The position numbers and the translations under genes were made by a program. The notes under the pieces are model-generated. The model saw only the letters and a list, made by a program, of their open reading frames with translations, was not told where the DNA came from and did not search any database. Positions 16,303-23,555 of a stretch of DNA of 32,927 nt are shown here, one piece after another (position 1 is the stretch's first letter; each line of letters begins with the position of its first letter). The stretch comes from Candidatus Fermentithermobacillaceae bacterium (GTDB lineage: Bacteria > Bacillota > Sulfobacillia > Fermentithermobacillales > DUSS01). The stretch covers positions 1 to 32,927 of the forward strand of contig DUSS01000044.1 of NCBI GenBank assembly GCA_012842495.1. Reading direction: 5' to 3'.

Positions 16303-16620
16303 ATGGGTGTGAGCTGCACCCCGCTGGAGCCAGACGCCACGTACGGCCGGATGGACCCGGCCGGTACAATGACACTTCTTGAACTTTTGGGGAGATCCGT
16401 CGACCTATGGCCGTTTGGTCTGTCGCCAACCATGTTCGAGGTAGTAGAGTGGCTGGAGCAGCGAGGTTGGGAGTGGAACCTGTCCAGGGACAACATTCCA
16501 GAGCATGTGCTCGATGACCCTGACTGGCGCGAGCACCAGTGGAGCTTAACTCTCTCCGCAAGACATCGCCCCCACCTGGCCTTGTGCTGCGGAGTGAAGC
16601 ATAATCTCCCCGAACCATGA
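16303..16620 (+). CDS. Hypothetical 105-residue protein
   Basis: ATG 16303 lies directly after an in-frame TAA and has no good ribosome site. The central part (MTLLELLGRSVDLWPFGLSP, then FEVVEWLEQRGWEWNLSRDN and VLDDPDWREHQW) has a plausible soluble-protein composition, and an internal ATG at 16369 may be the real beginning. The final residues overlap a hairpin with a T tract, and the TGA stop lies in its loop, which is odd for an intact gene. I recognise no family. The 224 nt upstream (16079-16302) hold no supported gene. Confidence 0.35.
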   Translation: MGVSCTPLEPDATYGRMDPAGTMTLLELLGRSVDLWPFGLSPTMFEVVEWLEQRGWEWNLSRDNIPEHVLDDPDWREHQWSLTLSARHRPHLALCCGVKHNLPEP

Positions 16621-16635
16621 ATCGGGGAGGTTTTC
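16606..16635 (+). terminator. Rho-independent terminator-like hairpin
   Basis: CTCCCCGA (16606-16613) and TCGGGGAG (16622-16629) form a perfect 8-bp stem with an 8-nt loop, followed by GTTTTC. It could end transcription of the 105-residue frame or shield the IS66 remnant, which starts a few bases later. Confidence 0.6.
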
Positions 16636-16639
16636 TGCG

Positions 16640-17041
16640 GTGACCAGGGCTGAGCAGCAGGCACGGCGTAGGCAGTGGCAGCAGTGGATAGCGGAGTACA
16701 CAGCCAGCGGTCTTGGCGCCAGGGAATGGTGTGCGTCCTACGGGGTAAACCCTCACCGGTTGTGGTACTGGCTCCGGCGTTTCACCGCCTTGGGCGCCAC
16801 GGACCTCAGGAAGTCCATCGACGGTCTGGCCGCGCTGGTGAAGGAGAGTTTTCACCTCGACCCTTTCTCCAGGAGCCTCTTCTTCGCCGTAGAGGACGAC
16901 TATTATCGCATCGTTGACGATCCGGAGAGGACCATATCTACTAGAAAGGGGAATTCGAAATCATCGAAGAGTAGACGTCTCATGCCCCTCTGTCGAACGA
17001 ATATGCAGGTACGCTTCACCCACTGTAGATATAGCTATTGA
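16640..17041 (+). pseudogene. IS66 remnant: TnpA N-terminus fused to TnpB segment
   Basis: From GTG 16640, MTRAEQQARRRQWQQWIAEY and CASYGVNPHRLWYWLRRF are the N-terminal HTH part of the IS66 accessory protein TnpA (Orf1). The frame passes directly into TDLRKSIDGLAALVKESFHL and DPFSRSLFF, the start of the second accessory protein TnpB (Orf2). An in-frame deletion has removed the end of tnpA and start of tnpB. After about 16885 the frame leaves IS66 sequence (AVEDDYYRIVDDPERTI) and is not recognised. The transposase TnpC is absent, so the element cannot move. Confidence 0.72.
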
Positions 17042-17066
17042 CCGTGATTTGGATCTGGCCGATGAT
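17038..17066 (+). promoter_or_regulatory. Possible promoter of VapBC-type pair
   Basis: TTGACC (17038-17043) and GATGAT (17061-17066) are 17 nt apart, five and four matches to the sigma-A consensus. They lie 18 nt before the antitoxin start, so the leader would be very short. Moderately weak evidence. Confidence 0.3.
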
Positions 17067-17084
17067 GCCGTAGGAGGGATTACA

Positions 17085-17306
17085 ATGCAGCTCAACATGT
17101 ACGTTCCAAAGGACAAGGAGGAAATCCTTGCTAGGCTTGACGCCATCTCCAAGGAGACGGGCAAACCGAAGAACGAGATAGTCATCGAAGCCCTGGAACG
17201 ATATCTTCGTCTGAGTGCAGTGCCTGCGAAACTCGGCAGGTATCCGACCAGAGTGGTGGGTTCCGTGTCCCGCAAGGAAGTATACGGTGATAGGGTAGAG
17301 CCATGA
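17085..17306 (+). CDS. VapB-type ribbon-helix-helix antitoxin
   Basis: A 73-residue protein: MQLNMYVPKDKEEILARLDA, then TGKPKNEIVIEALERYL. A short N-terminal strand followed by two helices is the RHH/CopG-like DNA-binding fold, and the basic C-terminal tail (SRKEVYGDRVEP) would be the toxin-binding part. ATG 17085 follows GGAGGG at a good distance; the open frame upstream to 16914 has no site. Its TGA overlaps the ATG of the PIN gene, typical of antitoxin-first type II modules. It would repress its own promoter as a complex with the toxin. Confidence 0.75.
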   Translation: MQLNMYVPKDKEEILARLDAISKETGKPKNEIVIEALERYLRLSAVPAKLGRYPTRVVGSVSRKEVYGDRVEP

Positions 17307-17794
17307 TCGCCGTTGACACGAATGTCCTGGTGTATGCCGAGTCGGCAGAAGATCCTCATCACGCTCCCTCCAGAGCCCTTGTGGGGGCCGTAGCGAAGGG
17401 AGTCGTACCTGCTGCGCTGTTTCCGCAGAACCTCCTGGAGTTCTACACCGTCGTGACCGATTCGAAGCGCATGACACGAACGTTGACCCCTCAGGAGTCC
17501 CTTTCGGAGCTCTCGAACCTGACGGTCCTCTTCCAGGTCCTGTATCCCGGAGAAAGGTCGTTGGACTACCTTTCGGAGTTACTCGGTTCGGGCAGAATTC
17601 GAGGGTCCAGTGTGTTTGACGCTTTCATAGTGGCACAAATGCAGGACGCCGGAATCGGCATCATATGCACCTATAACACCCGTGATTTCTCGTCCTACCC
17701 AGTGCGAAGCGTGACTCCCGAAGAGGTGCTGCAAGGCTTAGGGGTCTTGCCGGACGGACCGGGGCTTGTACAGGACCGCCCGGAGACGAAGTAG
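17303..17794 (+). CDS. VapC-type PIN-domain toxin (ribonuclease)
   Basis: A 163-residue PIN protein with the expected acidic residues: AVDTNVLVYAE (first Asp near residue 4), FPQNLLEFYTV (Glu), SSVFDAFIVAQM (Asp) and NTRDF (last Asp). The family cleaves RNA, often tRNA or rRNA, in a Mg-dependent manner. It overlaps the RHH gene by 4 nt (ATGA). Length and motifs look intact, making this the only apparently complete toxin-antitoxin pair in the window. Unlike the TTG-started PIN genes elsewhere here, it belongs to the RHH-partnered VapC group. Confidence 0.85.
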   Translation: MIAVDTNVLVYAESAEDPHHAPSRALVGAVAKGVVPAALFPQNLLEFYTVVTDSKRMTRTLTPQESLSELSNLTVLFQVLYPGERSLDYLSELLGSGRIRGSSVFDAFIVAQMQDAGIGIICTYNTRDFSSYPVRSVTPEEVLQGLGVLPDGPGLVQDRPETK

Positions 17795-17916
17795 CCGAGA
17801 CGCATCCGGCGCGCGGGTGTTCCTAGCCTGCTTGGCCGTGCTCTGCGAGTAGAACCAAGTTTGTCGCAAAGATGGCCTCGTGTTTACTAGGCAACCAAAG
17901 TCAGGAGGTGCTCCTG

Positions 17917-18066
17917 GTGGAAAGTGGACGGATGTCTGCCGGCAATATGCCCACCATCGAGGAAATCGAACGGCTCATCGCGGAGGCGATTGAGAAAACC
18001 GAGCAAAGCCGGAGACCTCGGGGGAAGCTCGAAGAAGCTCAATCAAAGCCAAAGAGGAGTTCCTGA
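17917..18066 (+). CDS. Small charged hypothetical protein
   Basis: A 49-residue frame from GTG 17917, 8 nt after AGGAGG (17903-17908). It begins VESGRMSAGNMPTIEEIERL and continues with a predicted amphipathic helix (IAEAIEKTEQ) and a basic tail. The ribosome site is the main evidence. No family is recognised; it might be the start of a larger decayed gene, as the 220 nt that follow carry nothing I can name. Confidence 0.35.
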   Translation: MESGRMSAGNMPTIEEIERLIAEAIEKTEQSRRPRGKLEEAQSKPKRSS

Positions 18067-18285
18067 TAGAGACGATACCGCGAGGACACTCCTGGAGATT
18101 TAGTAAAAATTGGGACGTTTGAACGCTCAGCGCAAGGAACTCGTGGAGGGGCGGTTTGGCTTGGGCTCTTTCCAAAGAACCTTCGGAGGTGATGCGAGGA
18201 TGACGCAGCCTCAGCAAACTCAAGTCAGAACGGTTGGCGTCAACCACGGCGTTCCGCCCCGTTCACATAGGAGGTGTGTAGGCTT

Positions 18286-19119
18286 ATGCAGGAAGAGAAG
18301 GCAGCGAGATCCCTTTGGGAAGTGGTGGGTATCGAAAAGCGAGCCAAAGTCCTGCTCGTAGGCACATTCCACTTCGCGTATTACAACAAGGATATCTTCA
18401 ACCCCGAGAGGAAGGAAGACATGCTGTCGGAGAGGAGACAGGCGGAGATCAGCGAGGTAGTTCGCCGTCTGGCCTCGTTCCGTCCGACTAAGGTTGCGCT
18501 TGAGGCCCGGGCAGAGCATGACTCAGAACTAAACCGGGACTACCAGGCTTACCGATCGGGCAAGCTGCAGCTTCGGGTAGACGAACACCATCAACTCGGG
18601 TTTCGGGTTGCTGGAATGATGAATCACGACCGCGTGTATTCAATAGATGAATGGGGCAAGCCTTACTTCCCCGAATCTGAACTGCTGGACTATGCCAGAA
18701 GGCGGCTTGGGGACCGAGCTGCCGGACTGTCGGAGATGGACCTTTGGTATAGCTTACACGAGAGCTTCCTTCCTGAGTACGCCAGACGGTATGTGTCCTA
18801 CTCCGATCAGCATCTCGCCGAGCATACTCTGCGGGAGCACCTCCTATTCTTGAATTCCGACGAACACCTCGCTGTGAGTCACGGAATGTACCTTGCTTGG
18901 GTGGACAGCCCCGGTGGTGACTACACGATGCCCGACTACATTACCAGTTGGTGGTACAATCGAAACCTGCGCATATTCGCCAACCTGAAACGGATCACTG
19001 AGTCATGTGACGATAGGATCCTCGTCATCTTCGGCGTAGGCCACGTTCCGATCCTGAAGCACGCGATAGAATGCTCACCGAAACATGAACTCGTGGATCT
19101 GCGTACGTATCTGGCGTGA
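18286..19119 (+). CDS. DUF5694-like protein (TraB/TIKI-like fold)
   Basis: A 277-residue protein with KVLLVGTFHFAYYNKDIFNP, LSERRQAEISEVVRRLASF, TKVALEA and a C-terminal LVIFGVGHVPILKHAI. The GTFHF strand near the start and the GxGH motif near the end are the paired signatures of DUF5694 and related TraB/TIKI/ChaN-like proteins, some of which are metal-dependent proteases; activity here is unproven. There is no signal peptide. ATG 18286 is 11 nt after AGGAGG (18269-18274); an in-frame GTG at 18274 overlaps that site and is less likely. The next gene begins almost at its stop codon, so the two may be an operon. Confidence 0.72.
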   Translation: MQEEKAARSLWEVVGIEKRAKVLLVGTFHFAYYNKDIFNPERKEDMLSERRQAEISEVVRRLASFRPTKVALEARAEHDSELNRDYQAYRSGKLQLRVDEHHQLGFRVAGMMNHDRVYSIDEWGKPYFPESELLDYARRRLGDRAAGLSEMDLWYSLHESFLPEYARRYVSYSDQHLAEHTLREHLLFLNSDEHLAVSHGMYLAWVDSPGGDYTMPDYITSWWYNRNLRIFANLKRITESCDDRILVIFGVGHVPILKHAIECSPKHELVDLRTYLA

Positions 19120-19169
19120 GTTTAGCCATCAAGGGCTGTGTTACGATAGCTGTGAAGGGGGAGCAAGTA

Positions 19170-19943
19170 GTGAACCGTGAGAAGCTCAATCGACTGTGTG
19201 AGCAGCTGATAGTCGAAGGGCGTGAGCGCTTGTCGCAGCCCCGCAGCTTTGTACAGTTCACGCGCGTACCCGAAGCTGACAAGATGCTCAACAACCTCGA
19301 AGAGTACCCGCACGCCTTCGTGATCGCATGCGTCATGGATCGCCAGATGGCGGCCGAGAAAGCTTGGTGTATACCTTACCATCTGAAAGAGATAATCGGG
19401 TGCTTCCACTTTTCAGCCCTGTCCACGCTGTCAGAATCTGATCTGAAGAGAATCATGAGTGGGCCCCCAGCCCTCCACCGATTTCCGGAGATGATGGCAA
19501 GAAACCTGCGCTCCGCTATTCGTCGTATTGAGGTACACTACGGCGGGAATGCTGCCACGATCTGGGCGGGCAAACCTTCCAGTGCGACTATTGTTCGCCG
19601 CTTCCTCGAGTTCGACGGCGTGGGGCAAAAGATAGCGACCATGGCCGCAAACACCCTCGTGCGAGACTTCCGCATTCCCGTAAGCGACCGATACTCCATC
19701 GACATATCCGTAGACGTTCAAGTGCGACGTGTCTTTGCGAGAATGGGGTTCGTTAGCGAGAACGCGCCGGCCGAACTCATCATCTACCGGGCGCGCGAAC
19801 TGCACCCGGAGTATCCCGGTATCTTCGATCTGACCCTCTGGGAGCTTGGCAGAACTGTTTGCTTGCCAACACGACCTCATTGCGAGAAGTGTCGCTGGTC
19901 TGAGCTGTGCGCATACGCGGAAGAGGTGGGGGCGGGTACGTGA
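19170..19943 (+). CDS. Endonuclease III-like Fe-S DNA glycosylase
   Basis: A 257-residue HhH-GPD superfamily member. The HhH (FDGVGQKIATMAANTL) includes a Lys where endonuclease III has its catalytic Lys, and SVDVQVRRVFARMG carries the catalytic Asp position. The C-terminus has C-X6-C-X2-C-X5-C (CLPTRPHCEKCRWSELC), exactly the spacing of the endonuclease III/MutY [4Fe-4S] loop. It should remove damaged bases and may nick DNA. The N-terminal region is longer and unlike Nth itself, so this is not the housekeeping enzyme. Start GTG 19170 follows GGGGGAG by 6 nt; an in-frame GTG at 19116 overlapping the previous stop is the alternative. Confidence 0.8.
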   Translation: MNREKLNRLCEQLIVEGRERLSQPRSFVQFTRVPEADKMLNNLEEYPHAFVIACVMDRQMAAEKAWCIPYHLKEIIGCFHFSALSTLSESDLKRIMSGPPALHRFPEMMARNLRSAIRRIEVHYGGNAATIWAGKPSSATIVRRFLEFDGVGQKIATMAANTLVRDFRIPVSDRYSIDISVDVQVRRVFARMGFVSENAPAELIIYRARELHPEYPGIFDLTLWELGRTVCLPTRPHCEKCRWSELCAYAEEVGAGT

Positions 19944-20349
19944 CAAGCTTGATGGCAGGAACGTGCTGGCTCAGCTCGATACCGGGGCGTCCAACACCAT
20001 TCTCTACCGGCAGGTACTCGACCGCCTCGGGGTCCGGTATGAACTCGGCAAACTCGATTCGAGCGACCCGAGAGGCGTTGTTGAAGACGACGCTCTGGCC
20101 TGTCCCCACTTCAGATTGAAAGCCACGTCATGGGGAAGGCTCGTTTATCTCTTACATATGGGAACCGACCCGTCTCTTCAGGCGGCGGGCGCAACCTTTC
20201 CGCTGGAGATGCTCTCGGGTTCCGAACTGGTTGACAAGCTGGAGGAAACCCTCGGGGTCAACGCCATCGCCGGCAACGCTCTGTTCGCAGACGTAAGGGT
20301 CTACGTCGGCTTTCGAGGGAAAGCGATGGTTATCGTGCCGTCCCGGTGA
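19846..20349 (+). CDS. Retropepsin-like aspartic protease domain protein (start uncertain)
   Basis: The frame overlaps the end of the glycosylase gene. Protein-like sequence begins about 19940 (KLDGRNVLAQLDTGASNTIL). DTGAS within a hydrophobic strand context is the active-site signature of retroviral-type aspartic proteases, and the following LDRLGV resembles bacterial retropepsin-like domains. A glycine-containing strand near the end (NAIAGNALFADVRVYV) could be the second conserved element. There is no ATG with a ribosome site: options are TTG 19846 or GTG 19963, the latter inside the expected first strand. The 5' end may have been lost, or translation may depend on the upstream gene. Function is not known. 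Confidence 0.5.
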   Translation: MAELFACQHDLIARSVAGLSCAHTRKRWGRVRDKLDGRNVLAQLDTGASNTILYRQVLDRLGVRYELGKLDSSDPRGVVEDDALACPHFRLKATSWGRLVYLLHMGTDPSLQAAGATFPLEMLSGSELVDKLEETLGVNAIAGNALFADVRVYVGFRGKAMVIVPSR

Positions 20350-20490
20350 CAACGTGCCCTGGGAACCGTCACCGCCTCCGGGACGTCACAAGAATGAGGT
20401 GGAAACGCGTGCTGGGGAAGATGCTCGACGGTTCGCGTCGGCACCCCGCGCACGATGTGTGTCGGAGTGACCAGGTACGGAGGGACCCCG

Positions 20491-21735
20491 GTGTCCAGAA
20501 AGACGCGTAAAGACCCGTGTATTCGTTCCACGACCAACGGACTGGCTGTGCTCATGGTCATAACACTGTTGCTTTTGTCCGTCTTGTGCGCGAGTTGCAG
20601 GCGTGATGCTTCGGTTAGTCCGGATGATGTGAGCCAGAAAGCCACGGACGCCACAGCCTACCAGAGCAAGGTTCTGGGCTTTTCCCTGAAGTTCCCGGAA
20701 GACTGGAAGGACAGGTACTTCGTCAAGGAAACCGAAGACTGCGTTTCGTTCTATAGCAAGAGGGTGCACGAGGCTTACCCGGATTTCGGACGGCTTTTCA
20801 CCATTGGACGGATGGTCGGAGAGCTCGTTACCGAGGAGGACATGGAACAGGCTCCAGCCGGGCAAAAGGTCCTCGGTCGAGGAAACGGATACACGTACTT
20901 CGTGACGTTTCCTTCTGACGTCCAGTGCCCGCCCGCCGACGAAGAACTCCGGGCTGAGTACCTCCGGATGAGCGAACAGGTCCCGGCGGTGTGCGACAGT
21001 TTTTCGCTCTTACCCTGTGCCGAGCCTAGGGCCGTGAACAGGGGGTTCAGGGTCATCGGGTCGAGCTTCTTCACCGTGGAGGTGCCCCGGGAATGGGAGA
21101 TACGGGCGAGCGGCGAGATTCCCCTGCGCTGGGACATATACTCGGGGGACAGCGAGATCGGAAGCATCGAGCTGGTTCCGTACGGGTGCACCGAACCGGC
21201 CGCTGAGGGCTGGAGGCGAGAGTACGTGTCGAGCGAAAGCTTCCGCCGCACGGCGCGGATCACCGTCGATGCCAAACACGCGAGTGCCGGAAGGATGAAG
21301 GCCATAAGGGACAGCTTCAAATTCACCGGGGGTCCATTTACCGTCGTTGACCTGCTATCTAACGCAGAACTTTATCTTTCTCTGGGTGGCACCAAGGTTT
21401 TCGGGAAGATAGAAGGGTTTGACATGCAGGACGGGAAGCTGGTAGCCGTCCGGGTGAGAGCGATGAGGCTCGTGGACGAAGACGCAGGAGGCGAACCGGC
21501 GGGTAGACTGCTCATCGAAGATTTGAACGAGATGCACACGTATCCGCTGGACTTCGGCGCGTACATCGCTCCCCTGGTCGCGCCGCACTACCGGACGTAC
21601 GGTACCTACCAGATGTTCCCGCTGGACGAAGACTTCATCCGGCGGCATCCGGGCTTCGACGACTTCTTCTACGACTTCATCGTCGGGCGAGACGGTCAGC
21701 TCAAGATCGTCCTAGGGCACTACGTGCCCCGGTGA
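20491..21735 (+). CDS. Putative lipoprotein of unknown function
   Basis: A 414-residue protein. After a basic N-terminus, a hydrophobic helix (LAVLMVITLLLLSVL) ends at CASC, a plausible though imperfect lipobox, so the product is probably anchored outside the membrane. Two similar-looking modules follow: one around GFSLKFPEDWKDRYFV (residues about 65-170) and one around FFTVEVPREWEIRAS (about 190-280), resembling PsbP/DUF-type beta-rich domains. The C-terminal third (LYLSLGGTKVFGKIEG onwards) is distinct. GTG 20491 follows GGAGGGA; ATG 20455 has no site. A deleted relative of this gene is fused to a PIN remnant at 23301-23555. Confidence 0.7.
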   Translation: MSRKTRKDPCIRSTTNGLAVLMVITLLLLSVLCASCRRDASVSPDDVSQKATDATAYQSKVLGFSLKFPEDWKDRYFVKETEDCVSFYSKRVHEAYPDFGRLFTIGRMVGELVTEEDMEQAPAGQKVLGRGNGYTYFVTFPSDVQCPPADEELRAEYLRMSEQVPAVCDSFSLLPCAEPRAVNRGFRVIGSSFFTVEVPREWEIRASGEIPLRWDIYSGDSEIGSIELVPYGCTEPAAEGWRREYVSSESFRRTARITVDAKHASAGRMKAIRDSFKFTGGPFTVVDLLSNAELYLSLGGTKVFGKIEGFDMQDGKLVAVRVRAMRLVDEDAGGEPAGRLLIEDLNEMHTYPLDFGAYIAPLVAPHYRTYGTYQMFPLDEDFIRRHPGFDDFFYDFIVGRDGQLKIVLGHYVPR

Positions 21736-21810
21736 CCCGGACCCCGAACGTCCCCGCAGTGCCCTGGGTGGGTTTCTGCAAGGGATGTCCGAATACCAAG
21801 GGAAAACGTA

Positions 21811-21834
21811 AGCTCCCGCCGGCACGCGGGGGCT
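21811..21834 (+). terminator. Hairpin, possible terminator of the lipoprotein gene
   Basis: AGCTCCCGC and GCGGGGGCT pair across a 6-nt loop with one G-T wobble. ACTGTTT follows, so the T tract is short and separated by several bases. It lies 76 nt after the lipoprotein stop. The rest of the 440-nt gap to the next gene holds no ORF I can support, only the promoter at 22122-22150. Confidence 0.45.
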
Positions 21835-22121
21835 ACTGTTTGCTCACAAGTACAGCTTCCGTACGAGTTAATCCCACTTTCTCACGAGGAGAATCGCCTC
21901 CAGATGGTTGAGAACCTCATCTTCTGGTCACTCCCAGCAGACGGACGAACGAACCCAGCTCTTCACCACGGTTTCTCGGTTGGATGCTCCGGTTGGAGAA
22001 TCCGAATCAGGTGCAGAGCGCTTCCGGGTAGTTTCCGAAATGAAGCTCTATCAGCCCAAGGCCCCAAAAGGTCGGCTGCAACCGAATCAAGCCCGACCCG
22101 AGTGCGGAACGATTTCCGCGG

Positions 22122-22150
22122 TTTACAAAGGGACTCAATAAGCATATAAT
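22122..22150 (+). promoter_or_regulatory. Sigma-A type promoter of XRE-ImmA gene, copy 2
   Basis: TTTACA (22122-22127) and TATAAT (22145-22150) are 17 nt apart, matching the promoter at 8350-8378 in hexamers, spacing and immediate flanks (GCGG before the -35, GTCAACC after the -10). The start codon is 25 nt beyond the -10 and is preceded by GAGGAGGG. The conserved flanks may be part of an operator for the encoded repressors. Confidence 0.75.
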
Positions 22151-22174
22151 GTCAACCGAGGAGGGTGCTACACC

Positions 22175-23296
22175 GTGATTGGCGAGCGTATCAAGGCCGC
22201 TCGAGTGGGAAAGGGCCTTAGCCTCCGTGCTCTGGCCGAGCTCGTGGGAGTGAGTCATCAAGCCATTTTCAAGTATGAGACCGGTAAGGACGTGCCTGGC
22301 TCCGAGGTGCTCCTGGCTCTTTCTGAGGCGCTGGGCGTCAAGCCGGAGTTCTTCTTTCGTCCCACCAGGGTAATGGATATCGTACCGGCCTTTCGAAAGG
22401 GTTCGTGTCTATCGGCTAAGGCCGAACGCATTGTCCTTGCTAAGGTTAAGGAGGCTCTAGAGAGACGACTGGAGCTCGAAGGGTTGACCATGACGCCGGT
22501 TCAGAACGATCTCTGGCCAATTGTCGAACAAGTAAGCCACGTCGACTCCTCGGAAGAGGTTGAAGGAGTTGCTCAACAGGTTCGCAATCTGTGGGGCCTT
22601 GGTATTGCACCGATAGATAACTTGACGGCGCTTCTCGAGGACCGCGGTGTTCGGATCGAGGTGGTCGACGATGTCGACGAGCGGTTCGATGCCTGTGGGT
22701 TCTGGGTTACGATGAACGGGCAAGGAGCTGTGATACTGGAGCACCTGGGGGCCAGGAGGCCGGCCATCCCAGCAATGGCTGTTCGAGCAGACGTCCCCGG
22801 TGACCGGCAGCGTTTCAGCTTGGCTCATGAACTCGGCCACCTGATTCTCGATGGCTTCTTTGGCTGCAAGGCGTCCGTAACCGGGTCTGAATCAGCCGGG
22901 AGCCTGAACGTTGAGGCCGCAGCACACAGATTTGCAGGAGCTTTCATCGTTCCGCGGGAGGCTGTTATTCAAGAACTTGGCCCAAAGAGAAAGAACGTGT
23001 CGATCGCTGAGCTTTATCTGCTGAAACACAAGTACGGCTTAAGCATTCAGGCGTGGATCCGTCGAGCCCGCGAGGTGGGGGCGATCTCAAGAGAAACCGA
23101 GTTGCGTCTGTTCGAGCAGTTGAGCGCAAAGGGATACCGAAAGGTTGAGCCGGGAAAGCCCGTGCCTTTCGAGAAACCCATCAAGTCACGGCAATTGGCA
23201 CTGCGGGCAGTGGCGGAGGGGATCATCTCCAGGGCAAAGGCTGCGGAGTTGTTAGGCGTGCCGCTGACCGGGTTACAGGAAGAAGGGGAGGTCTAG
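22175..23296 (+). CDS. XRE-HTH regulator fused to ImmA/IrrE metallopeptidase, copy 2
   Basis: A 373-residue paralogue of the protein at 8409-9524, with the same HTH (GLSLRALAELVGVSHQAIFK), the zinc motif RFSLAHELGHLILDG (HELGH near residue 217) and HRFAGAFIVPREAV. The HTH recognition helix is essentially unchanged between the copies, whereas the linker (residues about 100-150) and the region just before HELGH differ most. The two could thus bind the same DNA but respond to different signals or partners. GTG 22175 has GAGGAGGG at good spacing. The PIN gene that should follow is present only as a fragment fused to other sequence, so this regulator may be an orphan. Confidence 0.87.
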   Translation: MIGERIKAARVGKGLSLRALAELVGVSHQAIFKYETGKDVPGSEVLLALSEALGVKPEFFFRPTRVMDIVPAFRKGSCLSAKAERIVLAKVKEALERRLELEGLTMTPVQNDLWPIVEQVSHVDSSEEVEGVAQQVRNLWGLGIAPIDNLTALLEDRGVRIEVVDDVDERFDACGFWVTMNGQGAVILEHLGARRPAIPAMAVRADVPGDRQRFSLAHELGHLILDGFFGCKASVTGSESAGSLNVEAAAHRFAGAFIVPREAVIQELGPKRKNVSIAELYLLKHKYGLSIQAWIRRAREVGAISRETELRLFEQLSAKGYRKVEPGKPVPFEKPIKSRQLALRAVAEGIISRAKAAELLGVPLTGLQEEGEV

Positions 23297-23300
23297 CAGG

Positions 23301-23555
23301 TTGGAGCGCCACCAAATCTACGTCCTGGATGCGAACATCTGTAGAGATCTCTTTCAGGGCGAGCTGCTGAAGCAGGGGCTCGTCGGGAAAAGGATCCTCG
23401 CCGAGGGAACCGGATACACGCATTTCGTGATGTTCCCTTGCGACGTCCAGTACCCGCCCGTTGACCAAGAACTGCGGGGTGAGTACCCCCGGCGTACCGT
23501 GCGGATTACCCTCGATTCCAAATGCGCGAGTGACGGACCGGCCCTCGTTTCGTGA
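23301..23555 (+). pseudogene. Chimera: PIN N-terminus joined to a deleted lipoprotein copy
   Basis: TTG 23301 is 4 nt after the XRE-ImmA stop and 9 nt after GGGGAGG, exactly as in the first module. Residues 1-27 (MERHQIYVLDANICRDLFQG) are the beginning of a PIN domain with its first Asp. From about 23385 the sequence instead matches the lipoprotein at 20491-21735: ILAEGTGYTHFVMFPCDVQ against VLGRGNGYTYFVTFPSDVQ. It then jumps from the GEYPR position to RTVRITLDSKCAS, which in the full gene (RTARITVDAKHAS) lies about 95 residues later. So two deletions or joins are visible in 85 residues. The product cannot be a working ribonuclease. Confidence 0.7.

Noticed and set aside
16235-16855. Long minus-strand frame opposite the 105-residue gene and IS66 remnant
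   Set aside because: It is antisense of recognisable IS66 sequence, has proline/arginine-rich composition and no ribosome site.
20301-20865. Minus-strand frames opposite the lipoprotein start
   Set aside because: They mirror a gene with a signal peptide and lipobox and show no protein-like motifs.
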